Assembly: GCF_900010725.2 (NCBI RefSeq) | Contig: NZ_LR734844.1 | Location: 124,001 to 188,000, forward strand | Origin: Planktothrix serta PCC 8927 | GTDB taxonomy: Bacteria; Cyanobacteriota; Cyanobacteriia; Cyanobacteriales; Microcoleaceae | Direction of reading: 5' to 3' | Length of the DNA: 64,000 bases | In this document: positions 48,546 through 58,800 of the stretch, piece after piece | Numbering within the stretch: position 1 is the first letter of the stretch | Layout: the number at the start of each line of letters is the position of its first letter | Notes under the pieces: model-generated | Told to the model about the DNA's origin: nothing | The model's database searches: none | What the model saw: the letters and a program-made list of their open reading frames with translations, nothing else | Program-made: the position numbers and the translations under genes

Positions 48546-48855
48546 CTTTTACTCCGCCTAAAGGCGGGTATTCTACATCCCACGCTTAAAAGACGTGGGC
48601 TTTGAATACGGTTATTGTAAATATGAATGTAAAATTTTAACCCAAAATAAAAATTGCCGTAATGGCACGGTTAACAATTGTCCCCCTCCTGTGTCAAAAT
48701 TAAGAGGTATTAATCCCTTAGTGCAGAAAGCTCAAAAATAATTGACCCCTGATCGGTCAACAGTTAATCGATTATGGATCAAAAATGGCTGCTGAGTGTA
48801 AACTCTTCTGCTTAGATGCACTAGCCTACTGATATTGCCTCGGATAGAATTAAAG

Positions 48856-49776
48856 ATGATCTCAACTCTCTCTGCGACTACTGCTGTAGATTTTTTAGGT
48901 TCTGAAATTGTCCCTGACTACGAAACGGCTAAAGTCGTGATTTTACCGATTCCCTATGAAGCGACCACCAGCTATCGTAAAGGATGTGAAAACGGCCCCT
49001 CGGCGCTGTTAGAGGCGTCTCATCAGTTAGAATGTTATGATGAGGAATTAGATCGAGAAGTCTGTTTTGATGCCGGAATCTTCACCCATACTCCGATTGC
49101 TGATACTCGGAATGGAAAAACAGTTGCGGCGGAAGAAATGTTGAGTGTGACTCAAAAAACTCTCAAGGGTTTAATTGAAGATCAAAAATTCGTGATTTCT
49201 ATTGGTGGAGAACATAGTATTACCGCCGGAGTCGTACAAGGATATTGTCAAGTTTATCAAGAACCCTTTACGGTGGTTCAAATTGATGCTCATGGCGATT
49301 TAAGACATGAATATGAAGGTACAATTCATAATCATGCTTGTGTGATGCGGCGAATTGTTAATCTGGGATTACCCACTGTTCAAGTCGGAATTCGAGCGAT
49401 TTGTCAAGAGGAAGCCGATTTAATTAAACAGAAAAATTTAACGATTTTTCGAGCGAGAGAAATGGCGTTTAATCAAGATTGGATTGAACAAGCGATCGCC
49501 AGTATTCCGACGGAAAAAGTGTTTTTAACCATTGATGTCGATGGCATTGATCCGAGTTTAATTCCTGGGGTAGGAACCCCGGAACCAGGAGGATTAAATT
49601 GGTATTCTACCCTAACATTTTTAAGACATTTATTTGAGTCTAAAGATGTTATTGGATGTGATATCATGGAATTAGCACCAGTGGTTGATTCTGTTGTTTC
49701 TGAGTTTACTGTTGCTAAATTAACCTATAAATTAATCGGGTATCAAGCTGTTTCTAAGGGGTGGATTAAGGGTTAA
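48856..49776 (+). CDS. speB: Agmatinase/arginase-family ureohydrolase
   Basis: A manganese ureohydrolase that most likely splits agmatine into putrescine and urea. From the ATG at 48856 (MISTLSATTAVDFLGSEIVP) it has 306 residues; an in-frame TTG seven codons upstream is less likely. Metal ligands are in the standard motifs: GGEHS near residue 118, DAHGDLRHEYEG near 140, and DVDGIDPSLIPGVGTPEPGG near 225. HNHACVMRRI after the second site fits agmatinase more than arginase. In cyanobacteria such SpeB-like enzymes can also act on guanidine-type substrates, so the exact substrate is inferred. The gene stands alone; the TnpB element ends about 240 bp upstream. Confidence 0.85.
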   Translation: MISTLSATTAVDFLGSEIVPDYETAKVVILPIPYEATTSYRKGCENGPSALLEASHQLECYDEELDREVCFDAGIFTHTPIADTRNGKTVAAEEMLSVTQKTLKGLIEDQKFVISIGGEHSITAGVVQGYCQVYQEPFTVVQIDAHGDLRHEYEGTIHNHACVMRRIVNLGLPTVQVGIRAICQEEADLIKQKNLTIFRAREMAFNQDWIEQAIASIPTEKVFLTIDVDGIDPSLIPGVGTPEPGGLNWYSTLTFLRHLFESKDVIGCDIMELAPVVDSVVSEFTVAKLTYKLIGYQAVSKGWIKG

Positions 49777-49809
49777 TCATAGACCGTTCAGAACTTAAGC
49801 ATCAAACCC

Positions 49810-49878
49810 CAGAAACCGCGCTTCTGGCTGTTTTTCAGGGATAGAATCCAGATTTATTGCTCAGAAACTCGGTTTCTG
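49810..49878. repeat. Pair of small hairpins after speB
   Basis: Two related units, CAGAAACCGCGCTTCTG (49810-49826) and CAGAAACTCGGTTTCTG (49862-49878), each self-complementary at the ends (CAGAA/TTCTG). They lie 34 bp after the speB stop and could end or protect its transcript. The unit looks like one of the dispersed cyanobacterial small palindromes. Confidence 0.4.
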
Positions 49879-49989
49879 CATCAGTTCTACCAATAACATA
49901 CGCTAAATTGGATTAAAAGGCGTGCAGCTATATCAATAGATTACATCTAAATACAATTGCACTGTTTTGAGAAGGTAGGAAGACTAACT

Positions 49990-50529
49990 ATGCAGGGTAC
50001 TTTAATTAATAGCTACGCTCCAGATTTTGAATTACCAGGAATTGATGATGAAGTTCATCATTTGGCTCGTTATTTAGAAAAATATCAAGCCGTTGTGGTG
50101 GTTTTTATGTGTAACCACTGTCCTTATGTTCGTTTGTATTTAAACCGTCTCAAACAGTTACAACAAGACTATCAAGAACAAGGGTTAATCTTTGTAGGAA
50201 TTAATGCCAATGATTCCATCCAATACCCGAATGATAGTTTTGAGAATATGAAAAGTTTTGCCCAAGAACAGGGGTTAAATTTTCCTTATATTCGAGATAT
50301 TACCCAAGAAGTCGCGCACTGTTTTGGGGCTAATAATACCCCAGAAGCATTTTTATTAGATCAGGAAGGAATTGTGCGTTATCGAGGCTTAATTGATAAT
50401 AATCCGACTTCTCCAGAAAATGTCACTGTCCCCTATTTAAAAAATGCGATCGCCCAACTTCTCAACAATCAACCCATTACTCCAGAACGGACAGACTCTA
50501 TGGGTTGTTCGATTAAATGGAGACATTGA
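49990..50529 (+). CDS. Thioredoxin-fold AhpC/TSA-type protein
   Basis: A 179-residue thioredoxin-fold protein. I choose the ATG at 49990 (MQGTLINSYAPDFELPGIDD), with TAGGAAG about 8 bp upstream, over an in-frame upstream TTG. APDFELPGIDDEVHHL is the AhpC/TSA-type opening, and VFMCNHCPYVRLYL carries a CxxC pair in the thioredoxin-like active-site position. The later NNTPEAFLLDQEG contains the cis-proline TPE motif. This fits the subgroup of cyanobacterial redoxin-domain proteins with a CNHCPY motif, probably a thiol oxidoreductase. The partner is unknown. It is separate from speB (213 bp) and pyrH (201 bp with short repeats). Confidence 0.82.
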   Translation: MQGTLINSYAPDFELPGIDDEVHHLARYLEKYQAVVVVFMCNHCPYVRLYLNRLKQLQQDYQEQGLIFVGINANDSIQYPNDSFENMKSFAQEQGLNFPYIRDITQEVAHCFGANNTPEAFLLDQEGIVRYRGLIDNNPTSPENVTVPYLKNAIAQLLNNQPITPERTDSMGCSIKWRH

Positions 50530-50582
50530 AGGTGTCGGCGGTTGAAGGTTGGCGGTTGAAGGTTGGCTGTTGACAGTTGAGT
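50530..50582. repeat. ggttg(a/g)cggttgaagg short repeats
   Basis: Imperfect copies of GGCGGTTGAAGGTT directly after the thioredoxin-fold gene, shading into GGCTGTTGACAGTTGA. They belong to the same GTTGAC-type family as 8751-8795. I see no gene in 50530-50730; the pyrH promoter should be here. Confidence 0.6.
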
Positions 50583-50730
50583 ATTGCCACTCCCAACAAT
50601 AGTTAACCGATACTTGAACTATAAATATCCTGATATGATAGCCCCAATGTCTAGGCTAATAGTAACGATAAACCCACTTCGTTAACGAAAATTGGCGATG
50701 TTGATTAATACAGAAGCTATGGGAGTATAA

Positions 50731-51459
50731 ATGGGAACAGCGTACAAACGCATTTTACTAAAATTGAGTGGCGAAGCCTTAATGGGAGATTTGGGCTATG
50801 GTATTGATCCAGCCGTTGTTCAAGACATTGCCCAAGAAGTCGCCGAAGTTGTCAATATGGGCGTACAAGTCGCCATTGTGGTCGGTGGCGGTAACATTTT
50901 TAGAGGGGTGAAAGCCGCCGCTGGGGGAATGGATCGAGCAACGGCCGATTATGTCGGGATGATTGCAACAGTAATGAATTCGATTACCTTGCAAGATGCC
51001 CTAGAACAAATTGGAGTTCCGACCCGGGTACAAACGGCCATCGCCATGCAGGAAATTGCCGAACCCTATATCAGACGCAAAGCCATTCGCCACCTAGAAC
51101 TAAACCGGGTGGTTATTTTTGGGGCGGGTTCCGGGAATCCTTTTTTCACAACGGATACAACCGCAGCATTACGGGCGGCGGAAATTGATGCCGAAGTGAT
51201 TTTTAAAGCCACTAAGGTTGATGGCATTTACGATAGCGATCCGAAAAAAAACCCAGAAGCCAAACGTTACAAAACATTGACCTACGGCTACGTTCTCACC
51301 CATGATTTACGGGTAATGGACAGTACGGCGATTGCGCTGTGCAAAGAAAATAATATCCCTATTATTGTATTTGACCTCACTGTCCGGGGAAATATTAGCC
51401 GTGCGGTGAGTGGTGACCCTGTTGGAACTTTAGTAGGAGGTTTGTGTGAAGTTAGCTGA
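50731..51459 (+). CDS. pyrH: UMP kinase
   Basis: Phosphorylates UMP to UDP in pyrimidine nucleotide synthesis; bacterial PyrH is a hexamer of the amino-acid-kinase fold, regulated by GTP and UTP. The 242 residues start [20 protein letters not shown]. They contain [13 protein letters not shown] near residue 47, [20 protein letters not shown] near 70, [20 protein letters not shown] near 132, and [20 protein letters not shown] near 160, all family landmarks. The 3' end overlaps frr by 14 bp; pyrH-frr is a widely conserved pair. Confidence 0.97.
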   Translation: MGTAYKRILLKLSGEALMGDLGYGIDPAVVQDIAQEVAEVVNMGVQVAIVVGGGNIFRGVKAAAGGMDRATADYVGMIATVMNSITLQDALEQIGVPTRVQTAIAMQEIAEPYIRRKAIRHLELNRVVIFGAGSGNPFFTTDTTAALRAAEIDAEVIFKATKVDGIYDSDPKKNPEAKRYKTLTYGYVLTHDLRVMDSTAIALCKENNIPIIVFDLTVRGNISRAVSGDPVGTLVGGLCEVS

Positions 51460-51994
51460 CGTTGAAGATCACATGATGAAGGCGCTGGAAGCGACTCAGC
51501 GCTCTTTTAATACGATTCGGACTGGCCGAGCCAATACCAGTTTATTGGATCGAATTACCGTCGAATATTACGGCAGTCCCATGTCGTTAAAATCTGTGGC
51601 GAATGTTAGTACCCCCGATGCTACTACAATTGCGATTCAGCCCTTTGATCGCAATATGCTCAATACCATCGAAAAAGCGATTTTACTCTCTGATATTGGG
51701 TTAACACCGAATAACGATGGTTCTATTATTCGTTTGAATATCCCCTCCTTAACCACTGAACGACGGAAAGAATTAGTCAAACAAGTGGCTAAATTAGCTG
51801 AAGAAGGGAAAGTCGCCGTCAGAAATATTCGTCGGGATGCCATTGACTCTGTTCGGAAACAGGAAAAAAGCAGTGAACTCTCAAAAGACGAAGCGGCTGA
51901 TTTACAAGATTCCGTTCAGAAACTCACAGACAAGTACATTGCTAAAATCGACGAAGCCTTAGCTGTTAAAGAAAAGGACATCACCACTGTTTAA
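51446..51994 (+). CDS. frr: Ribosome recycling factor
   Basis: Splits post-termination ribosomes together with EF-G. The 182-residue protein starts at a GTG (51446) 5 bp after AGGAGG, inside the end of pyrH, giving [20 protein letters not shown]. Landmarks are [40 protein letters not shown] and the three-helix-bundle C-terminal half ([20 protein letters not shown]). The 14-bp overlap with pyrH indicates translational coupling. Repeats of the GTTGACGGTT type follow in the 78-bp gap before the next gene. Confidence 0.97.
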   Translation: MKLADVEDHMMKALEATQRSFNTIRTGRANTSLLDRITVEYYGSPMSLKSVANVSTPDATTIAIQPFDRNMLNTIEKAILLSDIGLTPNNDGSIIRLNIPSLTTERRKELVKQVAKLAEEGKVAVRNIRRDAIDSVRKQEKSSELSKDEAADLQDSVQKLTDKYIAKIDEALAVKEKDITTV

Positions 51995-52072
51995 CTATTG
52001 TTGACTGTTGGCGGTTGACAGTTGACTGTTGACGGTTAACAGTCAACTGGCAACATATTCCCTAAAATACTT

Positions 52073-53170
52073 ATGACAACGATGTTTGACTGTATTATTG
52101 TTGGTGCCGGCCCTGCCGGAGGAGCAGCAGCCTATCATTTGGCAAAACGCGGACGTTCAGTTTTAATTGTGGAAAGAAGCGCTTTTCCTCGCTTAAAACC
52201 TTGTGGGGGAGGCGTTTCTCCGGCGATCGCTCAATGGTTTGATTTTGATTTTAGTCCGGCAATTTCCACAACGGTTGAGCGCATTCGCTATACCTGGCAA
52301 TTGGATGATGCCGTCGAGTCGGAAATTCCTACTCAGATGTGGATGGTGCGGCGAGAGGTGTTCGATCAGTTTTTAGTCGATCAAGCTAAAGGTCAAGGGG
52401 CAGCACTACAGGATAATACGGAAGTCACAGGGATTCAATTTAAAAGCGATCATTGGCAAGTGAATACCACCACTGAACCCCTAACGGCTCGATATTTAAT
52501 TGGGGCAGATGGGGCTAAAGGCCCAATGGCAAAATGGTTAGGCTTGAAACAGTCTAAACTGCGTCAAAGTCAATTCATGGACGTGGCAACGGATCAAGCG
52601 TTGTTACCCAGTTTTGAGTTTGGGATGGTGAAAAATGGCAGTATTTGGGGGTTCCCGAAGGCTGATGGTTATTCTCTGAGTATTGCGACTTTCATCGGCG
52701 GAGAACCTAAAGATCTGAAGAAGGATTTACTCGATTATGCGACTAAAGCAGGTTTAGGGAGTTCTACGATTTATGACCATCCCCTGTGTCTGTGGGATGG
52801 AGATAAAATTCTACATACCCAAAATGCTGTTATTGCTGGGGAAGCAGCCAGTTTAGTTGATCCATTATCGGCCGAAGGGATTCGTCCGTCGATTTTGAGT
52901 GGAGTTAAAGCGGCCGAAGCCATTGATCAAGCGTTAGGCGGTGTCGGTAATGCCTTAGAAGGCTATACCCAAACGATGAAGACAGAATGGGGTGCAGATA
53001 TGGTTTGGGCCGGACGTCTAGCGGGTGCGTTCTATCGGTTTCCAAAAGTGGCTTATAAGGCTGGGGTGAAAATGCCCGCAGCGACGAAAATCATGAGTAA
53101 AATTTTCTGTGGTCAACTGCGGTATGGGGATATTGCGAATAAGGCAATTAAACAATTAATGCCCTTCTAA
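52073..53170 (+). CDS. Geranylgeranyl reductase family FAD protein
   Basis: A flavin-dependent reductase of the group that includes ChlP. The 365 residues begin with the FAD-binding motif CIIVGAGPAGGAAAYHLAKRG (the GxGPAG signature). RLKPCGGGVSP near residue 48 is a conserved motif of this family. ARYLIGADGAKGPMAKWLG (the GD-type motif) and GEAASLVDPLSAEGIRPSIL follow. It is shorter and different from canonical ChlP (about 405 residues), so it is a paralogue with another isoprenoid substrate or an unknown one; I give no symbol. Start could also be an ATG three codons in (52082). It converges with glgB across a 40-bp palindrome. Confidence 0.85.
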   Translation: MTTMFDCIIVGAGPAGGAAAYHLAKRGRSVLIVERSAFPRLKPCGGGVSPAIAQWFDFDFSPAISTTVERIRYTWQLDDAVESEIPTQMWMVRREVFDQFLVDQAKGQGAALQDNTEVTGIQFKSDHWQVNTTTEPLTARYLIGADGAKGPMAKWLGLKQSKLRQSQFMDVATDQALLPSFEFGMVKNGSIWGFPKADGYSLSIATFIGGEPKDLKKDLLDYATKAGLGSSTIYDHPLCLWDGDKILHTQNAVIAGEAASLVDPLSAEGIRPSILSGVKAAEAIDQALGGVGNALEGYTQTMKTEWGADMVWAGRLAGAFYRFPKVAYKAGVKMPAATKIMSKIFCGQLRYGDIANKAIKQLMPF

Positions 53171-53172
53171 AA

Positions 53173-53212
53173 ATCAGTGTAGAGACGCGCCATGGCGCGT
53201 CTCTACACTGAT
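53173..53212. terminator. 40-bp perfect palindrome between convergent genes
   Basis: The 20-bp arm ATCAGTGTAGAGACGCGCCA is followed at once by its exact complement. It fills almost the whole 49-bp gap between the stops of the reductase-family gene and glgB. It shares the TGTAGAGACG arm with the palindrome at 21569-21598, which sits in the same type of place. It would form the same strong hairpin in both transcripts. Confidence 0.65.
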
Positions 53213-53219
53213 AACTGAT

Positions 53220-55538
53220 TTACGCTTCTATTGGAGGTGTGTCGGCGTCAATTGCTTGCATTGCTGCTTCTGTTTTAGGACGATCTAATTTGAGAACTAG
53301 AACCCCTAATGGAGGTAAACATAAATCCAAAGAATGGGCATAATTATGGAACCACCATTCATCCGTCCATTTACCGCCTAAATTCCCCATATTACTGCCG
53401 CCAAATTCACCCGAATCACTATTAAATAATTCGGTATAAAATCCCGGTTCAGGAACACCCACGCGATAATGACTATGAGGTTGAGGGGTAAAATTAGAAA
53501 CCACAACTACAAATTCTTCAGGATCTTTGGCGCGACGAATAAACGACACCACACTATGACGATTATCAGTACAATCAATCCATTGAAACCCGGCTTCAGC
53601 AAAATCCTGTTCATACAATGAAGGTTCATTGCGATACAGTTGATTCAAGGATTGCATTAACCGTTTAATTCCTTGATGCCCCGGATATTGCATCAATTCC
53701 CATTCCAAAGTTCCCCAAGCATTCCACTCTTGACGCTGACCAAACTCCATCCCCATAAATAGGGTTTTCTTGCCGGGGTGAGTAAACATATAGGTAAACA
53801 AACACCGGACATTGGCAAATTTTTGCCAATCATCTCCCGGCATTTTGTTAGTAATATTGCTCTTACAATGCACCACTTCATCATGGGAAAGCGCCAACAT
53901 AAAGTTTTCGCTGTGGTGATACCAAATACTAAAGGTAATGTTATTTTGATGGAATTGACGGAACCAAGGGTCCATGCTGAAATAATCCAACATATCGTGC
54001 ATCCATCCCATGTTCCATTTCAGGTTAAAACCTAACCCACCCACATAAGTCGGCCAAGACACCATCGGCCAGGAGGTAGATTCTTCCGCAATGGATAAAG
54101 TCCCTGGATAGTAACTAAATAAAACATGGTTAGTTTGGCGCAGGAAGTCCGCCGCTTCAATATGTTCACAACCGCCATATTGGTTCGCCACCCATTCGCC
54201 ATCGGGACGTAAATAGTTGAGGTAGAGCATGGAAGCGACCGCATCCACCCGAATTCCATCGATATGATATTTGTCATACCAGAATAGAGCATTACCCACT
54301 AGGAAGTTCCGAACTTCGTTGCGACCATAGTTAAAGACTAAGGTTCCCCATTCTTTATGTTCGCCTTTGCGGGGGTCAGCGTGTTCATAAAGATGGGTTC
54401 CGTCGAAGAAGGGTAAACCATGTCCGTCTTTCGGGAAATGTCCGGGTACCCAGTCCACGAGTACCCCAATGCCGTTTAAATGGCATTGATCGACAAAATA
54501 CATGAAATCTTCAGGACTGCCAAACCGGGACGTTGGGGCATAATATCCCGTGACTTGATATCCCCAAGACCCATCAAAGGGGTGTTCAGCAATGGGTAAT
54601 AATTCAATATGAGTAAACCCTAATTCCTTGACGTAGGGAATTAACTGGTCAGCCAGTTCTCGGTAGGTTAAAAAACGACCCCCTGGATCAAGCTCAGTGG
54701 CTTGTACAGCAGGTTCAACGGTGCCATCGGGTAAGACATGGGGTTGATCAAACGGAGCACGGTTCCAAGACCCTAAATGGCATTCATAAACCGATATCGG
54801 AGATTTTAGGGGATCGTTGTGGCGTCGTTGTTCTAACCAATCTTGATCGCGCCATTGATAGCTATCTAAATTAGCAACAATTGAGGCGGTTTTGGGACGA
54901 ACTTCTTGATAAAATCCGTAGGGATCGGTTTTTTCGTAGATATGTCCTTCCCAGTTTTTAATTTCATATTTGTAGTGTTCGCCGGCTCCTATTCCAGGGA
55001 CAAACAGTTCCCAAACCCCATTCCCTAACTTCCGCATTTGGTGTTTGCGTCCATCCCAATAGTTGAAATCACCAATGATCGAAACGTTGCGCGCACTGGG
55101 AGCCCAAACCGCAAAATACACCCCAGAAACACCATTGACGGTCATCAAGTGGGCGCCTAGTTTTTCATAAATCCGGTGATGGTTGCCTTCTGCAAATAGG
55201 TGAATATCAAGCTCGGTAAATTGGGGAGAACTGAAAGCATAAGGATCATAAACAACTCGCTCATGTTCTCCTTCTTTGAGTCGCAGTTGATAGTTAGCGA
55301 GTTCGGGAATATCAATGATGCACTCAAAGAAATGGGGATGATGAACGGACTGCATCGGGTATTCCTGTCGTTGTTCGGGTAACAGAACCCATGCCGCCTC
55401 CGCATTGGGTAAGTACGCCCTTACTACCCATACAGTTTTACCGTCTTGTTCAATTTGATGGGAACCCAACACTTCAAAAGGGTCTTGGTGATGGTTCCAA
55501 ACAATTTTATCAATCTGATCAGTTGCGATGGTCGTCAT
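53220..55538 (-). CDS. glgB: 1,4-alpha-glucan branching enzyme
   Basis: Makes alpha-1,6 branches in glycogen, the main carbon store of cyanobacteria. The 772 residues have the full bacterial GlgB layout. The N-terminal CBM48 modules include [13 protein letters not shown] and [20 protein letters not shown]. The GH13 barrel has [20 protein letters not shown] and [28 protein letters not shown] (catalytic Asp), [12 protein letters not shown] (catalytic Glu) and [12 protein letters not shown] (transition-state His-Asp). A C-terminal beta domain follows. It is monocistronic on the minus strand; the upstream gap of 287 bp to the GST gene contains heptamer repeats. Confidence 0.96.
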   Translation of the reverse strand: MTTIATDQIDKIVWNHHQDPFEVLGSHQIEQDGKTVWVVRAYLPNAEAAWVLLPEQRQEYPMQSVHHPHFFECIIDIPELANYQLRLKEGEHERVVYDPYAFSSPQFTELDIHLFAEGNHHRIYEKLGAHLMTVNGVSGVYFAVWAPSARNVSIIGDFNYWDGRKHQMRKLGNGVWELFVPGIGAGEHYKYEIKNWEGHIYEKTDPYGFYQEVRPKTASIVANLDSYQWRDQDWLEQRRHNDPLKSPISVYECHLGSWNRAPFDQPHVLPDGTVEPAVQATELDPGGRFLTYRELADQLIPYVKELGFTHIELLPIAEHPFDGSWGYQVTGYYAPTSRFGSPEDFMYFVDQCHLNGIGVLVDWVPGHFPKDGHGLPFFDGTHLYEHADPRKGEHKEWGTLVFNYGRNEVRNFLVGNALFWYDKYHIDGIRVDAVASMLYLNYLRPDGEWVANQYGGCEHIEAADFLRQTNHVLFSYYPGTLSIAEESTSWPMVSWPTYVGGLGFNLKWNMGWMHDMLDYFSMDPWFRQFHQNNITFSIWYHHSENFMLALSHDEVVHCKSNITNKMPGDDWQKFANVRCLFTYMFTHPGKKTLFMGMEFGQRQEWNAWGTLEWELMQYPGHQGIKRLMQSLNQLYRNEPSLYEQDFAEAGFQWIDCTDNRHSVVSFIRRAKDPEEFVVVVSNFTPQPHSHYRVGVPEPGFYTELFNSDSGEFGGSNMGNLGGKWTDEWWFHNYAHSLDLCLPPLGVLVLKLDRPKTEAAMQAIDADTPPIEA

Positions 55539-55723
55539 GGGTTCCTACTGCTCTAAGATTACAAACAGATTTAATACAGATGCGAATGCTACTATTAATT
55601 TACATTTTTTAACACTTTTGGCAAACTCTGACCTCTGCATTTTTTGGTAAACCCCACTCTTACAGGGGTTGAGATTTGGGATAATGTTACTCGATTTTGA
55701 CCCTCTATTTATCAACGGATTTC

Positions 55724-55776
55724 GGGTTTCAGGTTTCAGGTTTCAGGTTTCAGGTAGTAGCAGGTTTCAGGTTTCC
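55724..55776. repeat. gtttcag heptamer repeats
   Basis: Tandem GTTTCAG units (four perfect, then an interruption GTAGTAGCA and two more) in the gap between glgB and the GST gene. A GACACCCGAC-type repeat follows. It is a different heptamer from the AGGGAAC family in the rpo operon. Confidence 0.7.
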
Positions 55777-55825
55777 CGCACTCCTTCCCCGACACCCGAC
55801 GCCCCATTCCCCTGCTAAGGAGTGC

Positions 55826-58800
55826 TTATTTTTCTAATCCTGGTGGCAAGGGTTCACCGCAGAGATGGTGAATTTCAGCAATCCGGTTGAATAGCCAGGG
55901 GTAGCTATGGCGGTAGTCAGGAATCAGAACCAGAGGACTGAGAAGGGCCGCAGCGGCAATATCGGCAATACTAATACAATCGCCTACTAAATAGGGCTGT
56001 TGTTTCCAGATCTGCAACACTTCAAAAGCTGTTTTTAAGCGGGTTTTAGCCAGTTCAACCGCAGCAGAATTAATCTGATATTGCCAACGCACAACTTGAA
56101 TTACCAATTGACTCGATAGGGACGGATCAATTTGTTTCCCTTCCCCAGAACGAAACTGTTAGAGTCGATTAGGGAGTTACCCCCCTAACCTCTCCTTCAG
56201 AACCGTGCATGAGACTTTCACCTCACACGGCTCCTTGATAATTCCATCCTTGTTATGGATACGATTCAAAACGGGTTATTGTCATGATTCTTGATTAGAG
56301 AACCATCCTTAGCCGTTTTTGCGTCGTGGCAATGTTTGTGTAAAAGTTGCAGGTTATCATAAGTGTCTTTACCACCTAGTGATGTTGGTTTAATATGATC
56401 AACTTCCACAATGTCTGTACTTGTAAAATACAGACCACAGTGAGGACAAATACCCTTTTGTTTCTTGATTAATTTGGAAACCCTGTTAGGAGTTTCAGGA
56501 TATTCACCTCGACGTTTACTCCAATAAGTCCAGTTACCATCAAACGGACTAGCTTTACCTTTAACCTTTGTATGCCTTACGATTGGCGTACTGCTATGGG
56601 TGAGTAGTTCTAATCCATCTTCTGTACTGAAACACCAATTTCTGTCACCTACTGTTCTCCAGTATTTGTCTTTATTGATGTCCCCTTTTCCCCTCGTTCT
56701 TGCCCAAGCTCTTAACTTGTCATAAGTTAGATGGTCAACTTTAGAAAAAGTTTTCTTACTAACAACTGTTGAGTAATAGTTTGACCAACCTTTGATAATT
56801 GGATTCAGCTTACTAATTAAAGTGGCTTGTAGGGCGGTCTTATGGGTGTCTATTACTTCGGTTATCTTGACGAGATGAGTTTTGATTTTGGTTTTTGAGG
56901 GTGTGATTATTGTATTAAAACCTAGCGGTGTTCCTTTTGAGTTGTTAGCACATCGGTAGTTGCCTACTTTGTGTTGTTGTATATGGAATCCTAAGAACTC
57001 AAACCCAACGTTTCCATCAATTTCATTGAGGGTATGGGTTAATTTTGTTTTACTTGGTTTTAATTCCAATCCCATATCACTTAACCAATCGGCAATTATC
57101 TCTTGACACTTTTTGACAACGTTTAAATCCTCATGGATTATCACAAAGTCATCGGCGTAACGGATTAGGCTAAGGGATTCACGATTGTTTTGTTTATGCC
57201 CTTTTAGAGTTTCTGCGTATTGCTTAACTCTTTCTTCCATTCCATGTAAAGCAATATTTGCAAGTAAGGGTGAAATTACCCCGCCTTGTGGAGTACCATC
57301 ATGGGTAGGAAAAAGTTCTTTTCCGACGCAATACCCTGCTCTTAGCCACACTTGAATTTGACGGCTTAAGGTGGGGTATGTGTGTATTTTGGAGATTAAC
57401 GCTTTATGGTCTATGCGTTCAAAGCATTTGGCAATATCAGCATCTAGCACATATTTGGCTTTTTGCTTGATACTGTTGAAAATTGCCTCTATTGCATCAT
57501 GACAGGAACGTCCTGGTCTGAAACCATAACTGTTTGGCTCGAATTTGGCCTCCCATTCTGGCTCTAACGCTAGTTTGACTAACGCTTGCAATGCACGGTC
57601 GTTGATTGTGGGTATCAAGAATGGACGGGTTTCTGTTGTTCCGGGTTTGGGAATATTAACTCTACGAGTAGGTTTAACCACCTTACCCGTTAACTTTAGT
57701 CGTCCTACAAGGCTCATACGTTGCTTTGGGGTCAGAGATTTAATTCCGTCCACACCTGCGGTATTTTTACCTTGATTGTCTTGTGTTACCCGACGTACCG
57801 CGATACATTTTGCTGACCAAGACCTAATCAGGGTCTTTTGAAGTTTGCGAACTGCTTTAACATCGCCTCGAGAACTCGCTTGAAATATGCGCTTTTGCAA
57901 CTTAAAAGTTACCTTCTCTAGCTTGCGCCAATTAAGGTCTTTCCACTCCACCGTCTGATTGTTCAGCGTTTTAGATTTATTCATTGCTACTTGTTCTATT
58001 TCTTTGGAATTACCGAGTATCTGTCAGCATATCCCTTGCATTACCAAGGGCATTCGCTTTTGATACCATCCCTCCCCTAACTATCATTCGTTAGCTACTT
58101 ACTGGTTATCGACCTTTTACCAGAGATATATAGGGGTTACTTCGTTCCGATTACACTTTGATTGAAGTCTTTAGCGTGATGCTATCCACCGGGTTTATTG
58201 GGCGGTGCTTATAAGTCGGATTATCAACCGCTTATGCCCTAATCCTTGCCTTTTGGCTTGGTGTTTATCAAGTTTTTATCTTGATTTAGCCGTTACACCA
58301 TTTCTGTTAACGATGGTTCAAACACATCTTTGCTTACGCTACGCATGGACTTCTTTGCTCGATAGTTACCAGATTTGGCTACCAGTAGTTCTACCTTTTA
58401 ACCCCGCTTTAGTCTGTTGGTTGCTACCCAAGCAAACTAGGGGTTATGCTTTCACCTCTGCACTTGAGGGGTAGGACTTGACGCACAGCGCCTCACCCAC
58501 AAATGTAATCAGTTATCACCAGTCTTAACAACTGGGCTAACCGTCCCGTAAGCCTTTTAACTTACTTTAGGTTAAACGAATCGCACGATAATAAACAAAT
58601 CGAGTCGCCGTTCCAATACTTTCATCTAACCAATCTTCTAATAATTCAGCTTGGGTTTGTTGATGGGGATCAACAAGAAATAATCGGGGATCAGGATAAT
58701 GGTGTTCTAAATACTTAAAAATTTGAGTGGAATCTGCGATCGCTTCGGGTTGACCTTCTAATTGCGGTAATAAAACCGGAACCGTTGTCAGTCCTGTTAA

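Larger units (their letters stand above)
47086..48612 (-). mobile_element. IS200/IS605-type element with tnpB and a tnpA remnant
   Basis: The right end (low coordinate) has the hairpin TCCCACCCC/GGGGTGGGA (47094-47125, written on the plus strand) followed in element orientation by GTGTCAA, as in the solo end at 17.4 kb. The left end (high coordinate) shows two subterminal hairpins: CCGCCTA/AAGGCGG (48554-48567) and CCCACG ... CGTGGG (48579-48599). No inverted-repeat ends or target duplications are expected for this single-strand-transposing family. tnpB is intact; the divergent tnpA is only a C-terminal stub. The exact left cleavage point is uncertain by about 20 bp. Confidence 0.75.
56158..58586 (-). 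mobile_element. Group II intron with maturase gene, 2,429 nt
   Basis: The 5' end is GTGCGATTCG (fits the GUGYG consensus), immediately after exon text TATTATC at 58587. The 3' end is CTCTAAC (an AY end), immediately before exon text AGTTTCG at 56157. Domain V is at 56200-56233 and domain VI lies between it and the 3' end (56158-56199, GTTAGGG/CCCTAATCGAC stem with an unpaired A). The maturase lies in domain IV; about 600 nt before it (57985-58586) would hold ribozyme domains I-III, with no separate gene. Cleaning out the interval restores the GST frame exactly. Confidence 0.92.

Noticed and set aside
58205-58474. 89-residue plus-strand frame within the intron
   Set aside because: It is antisense to the structured ribozyme region of the group II intron and shows no family resemblance.
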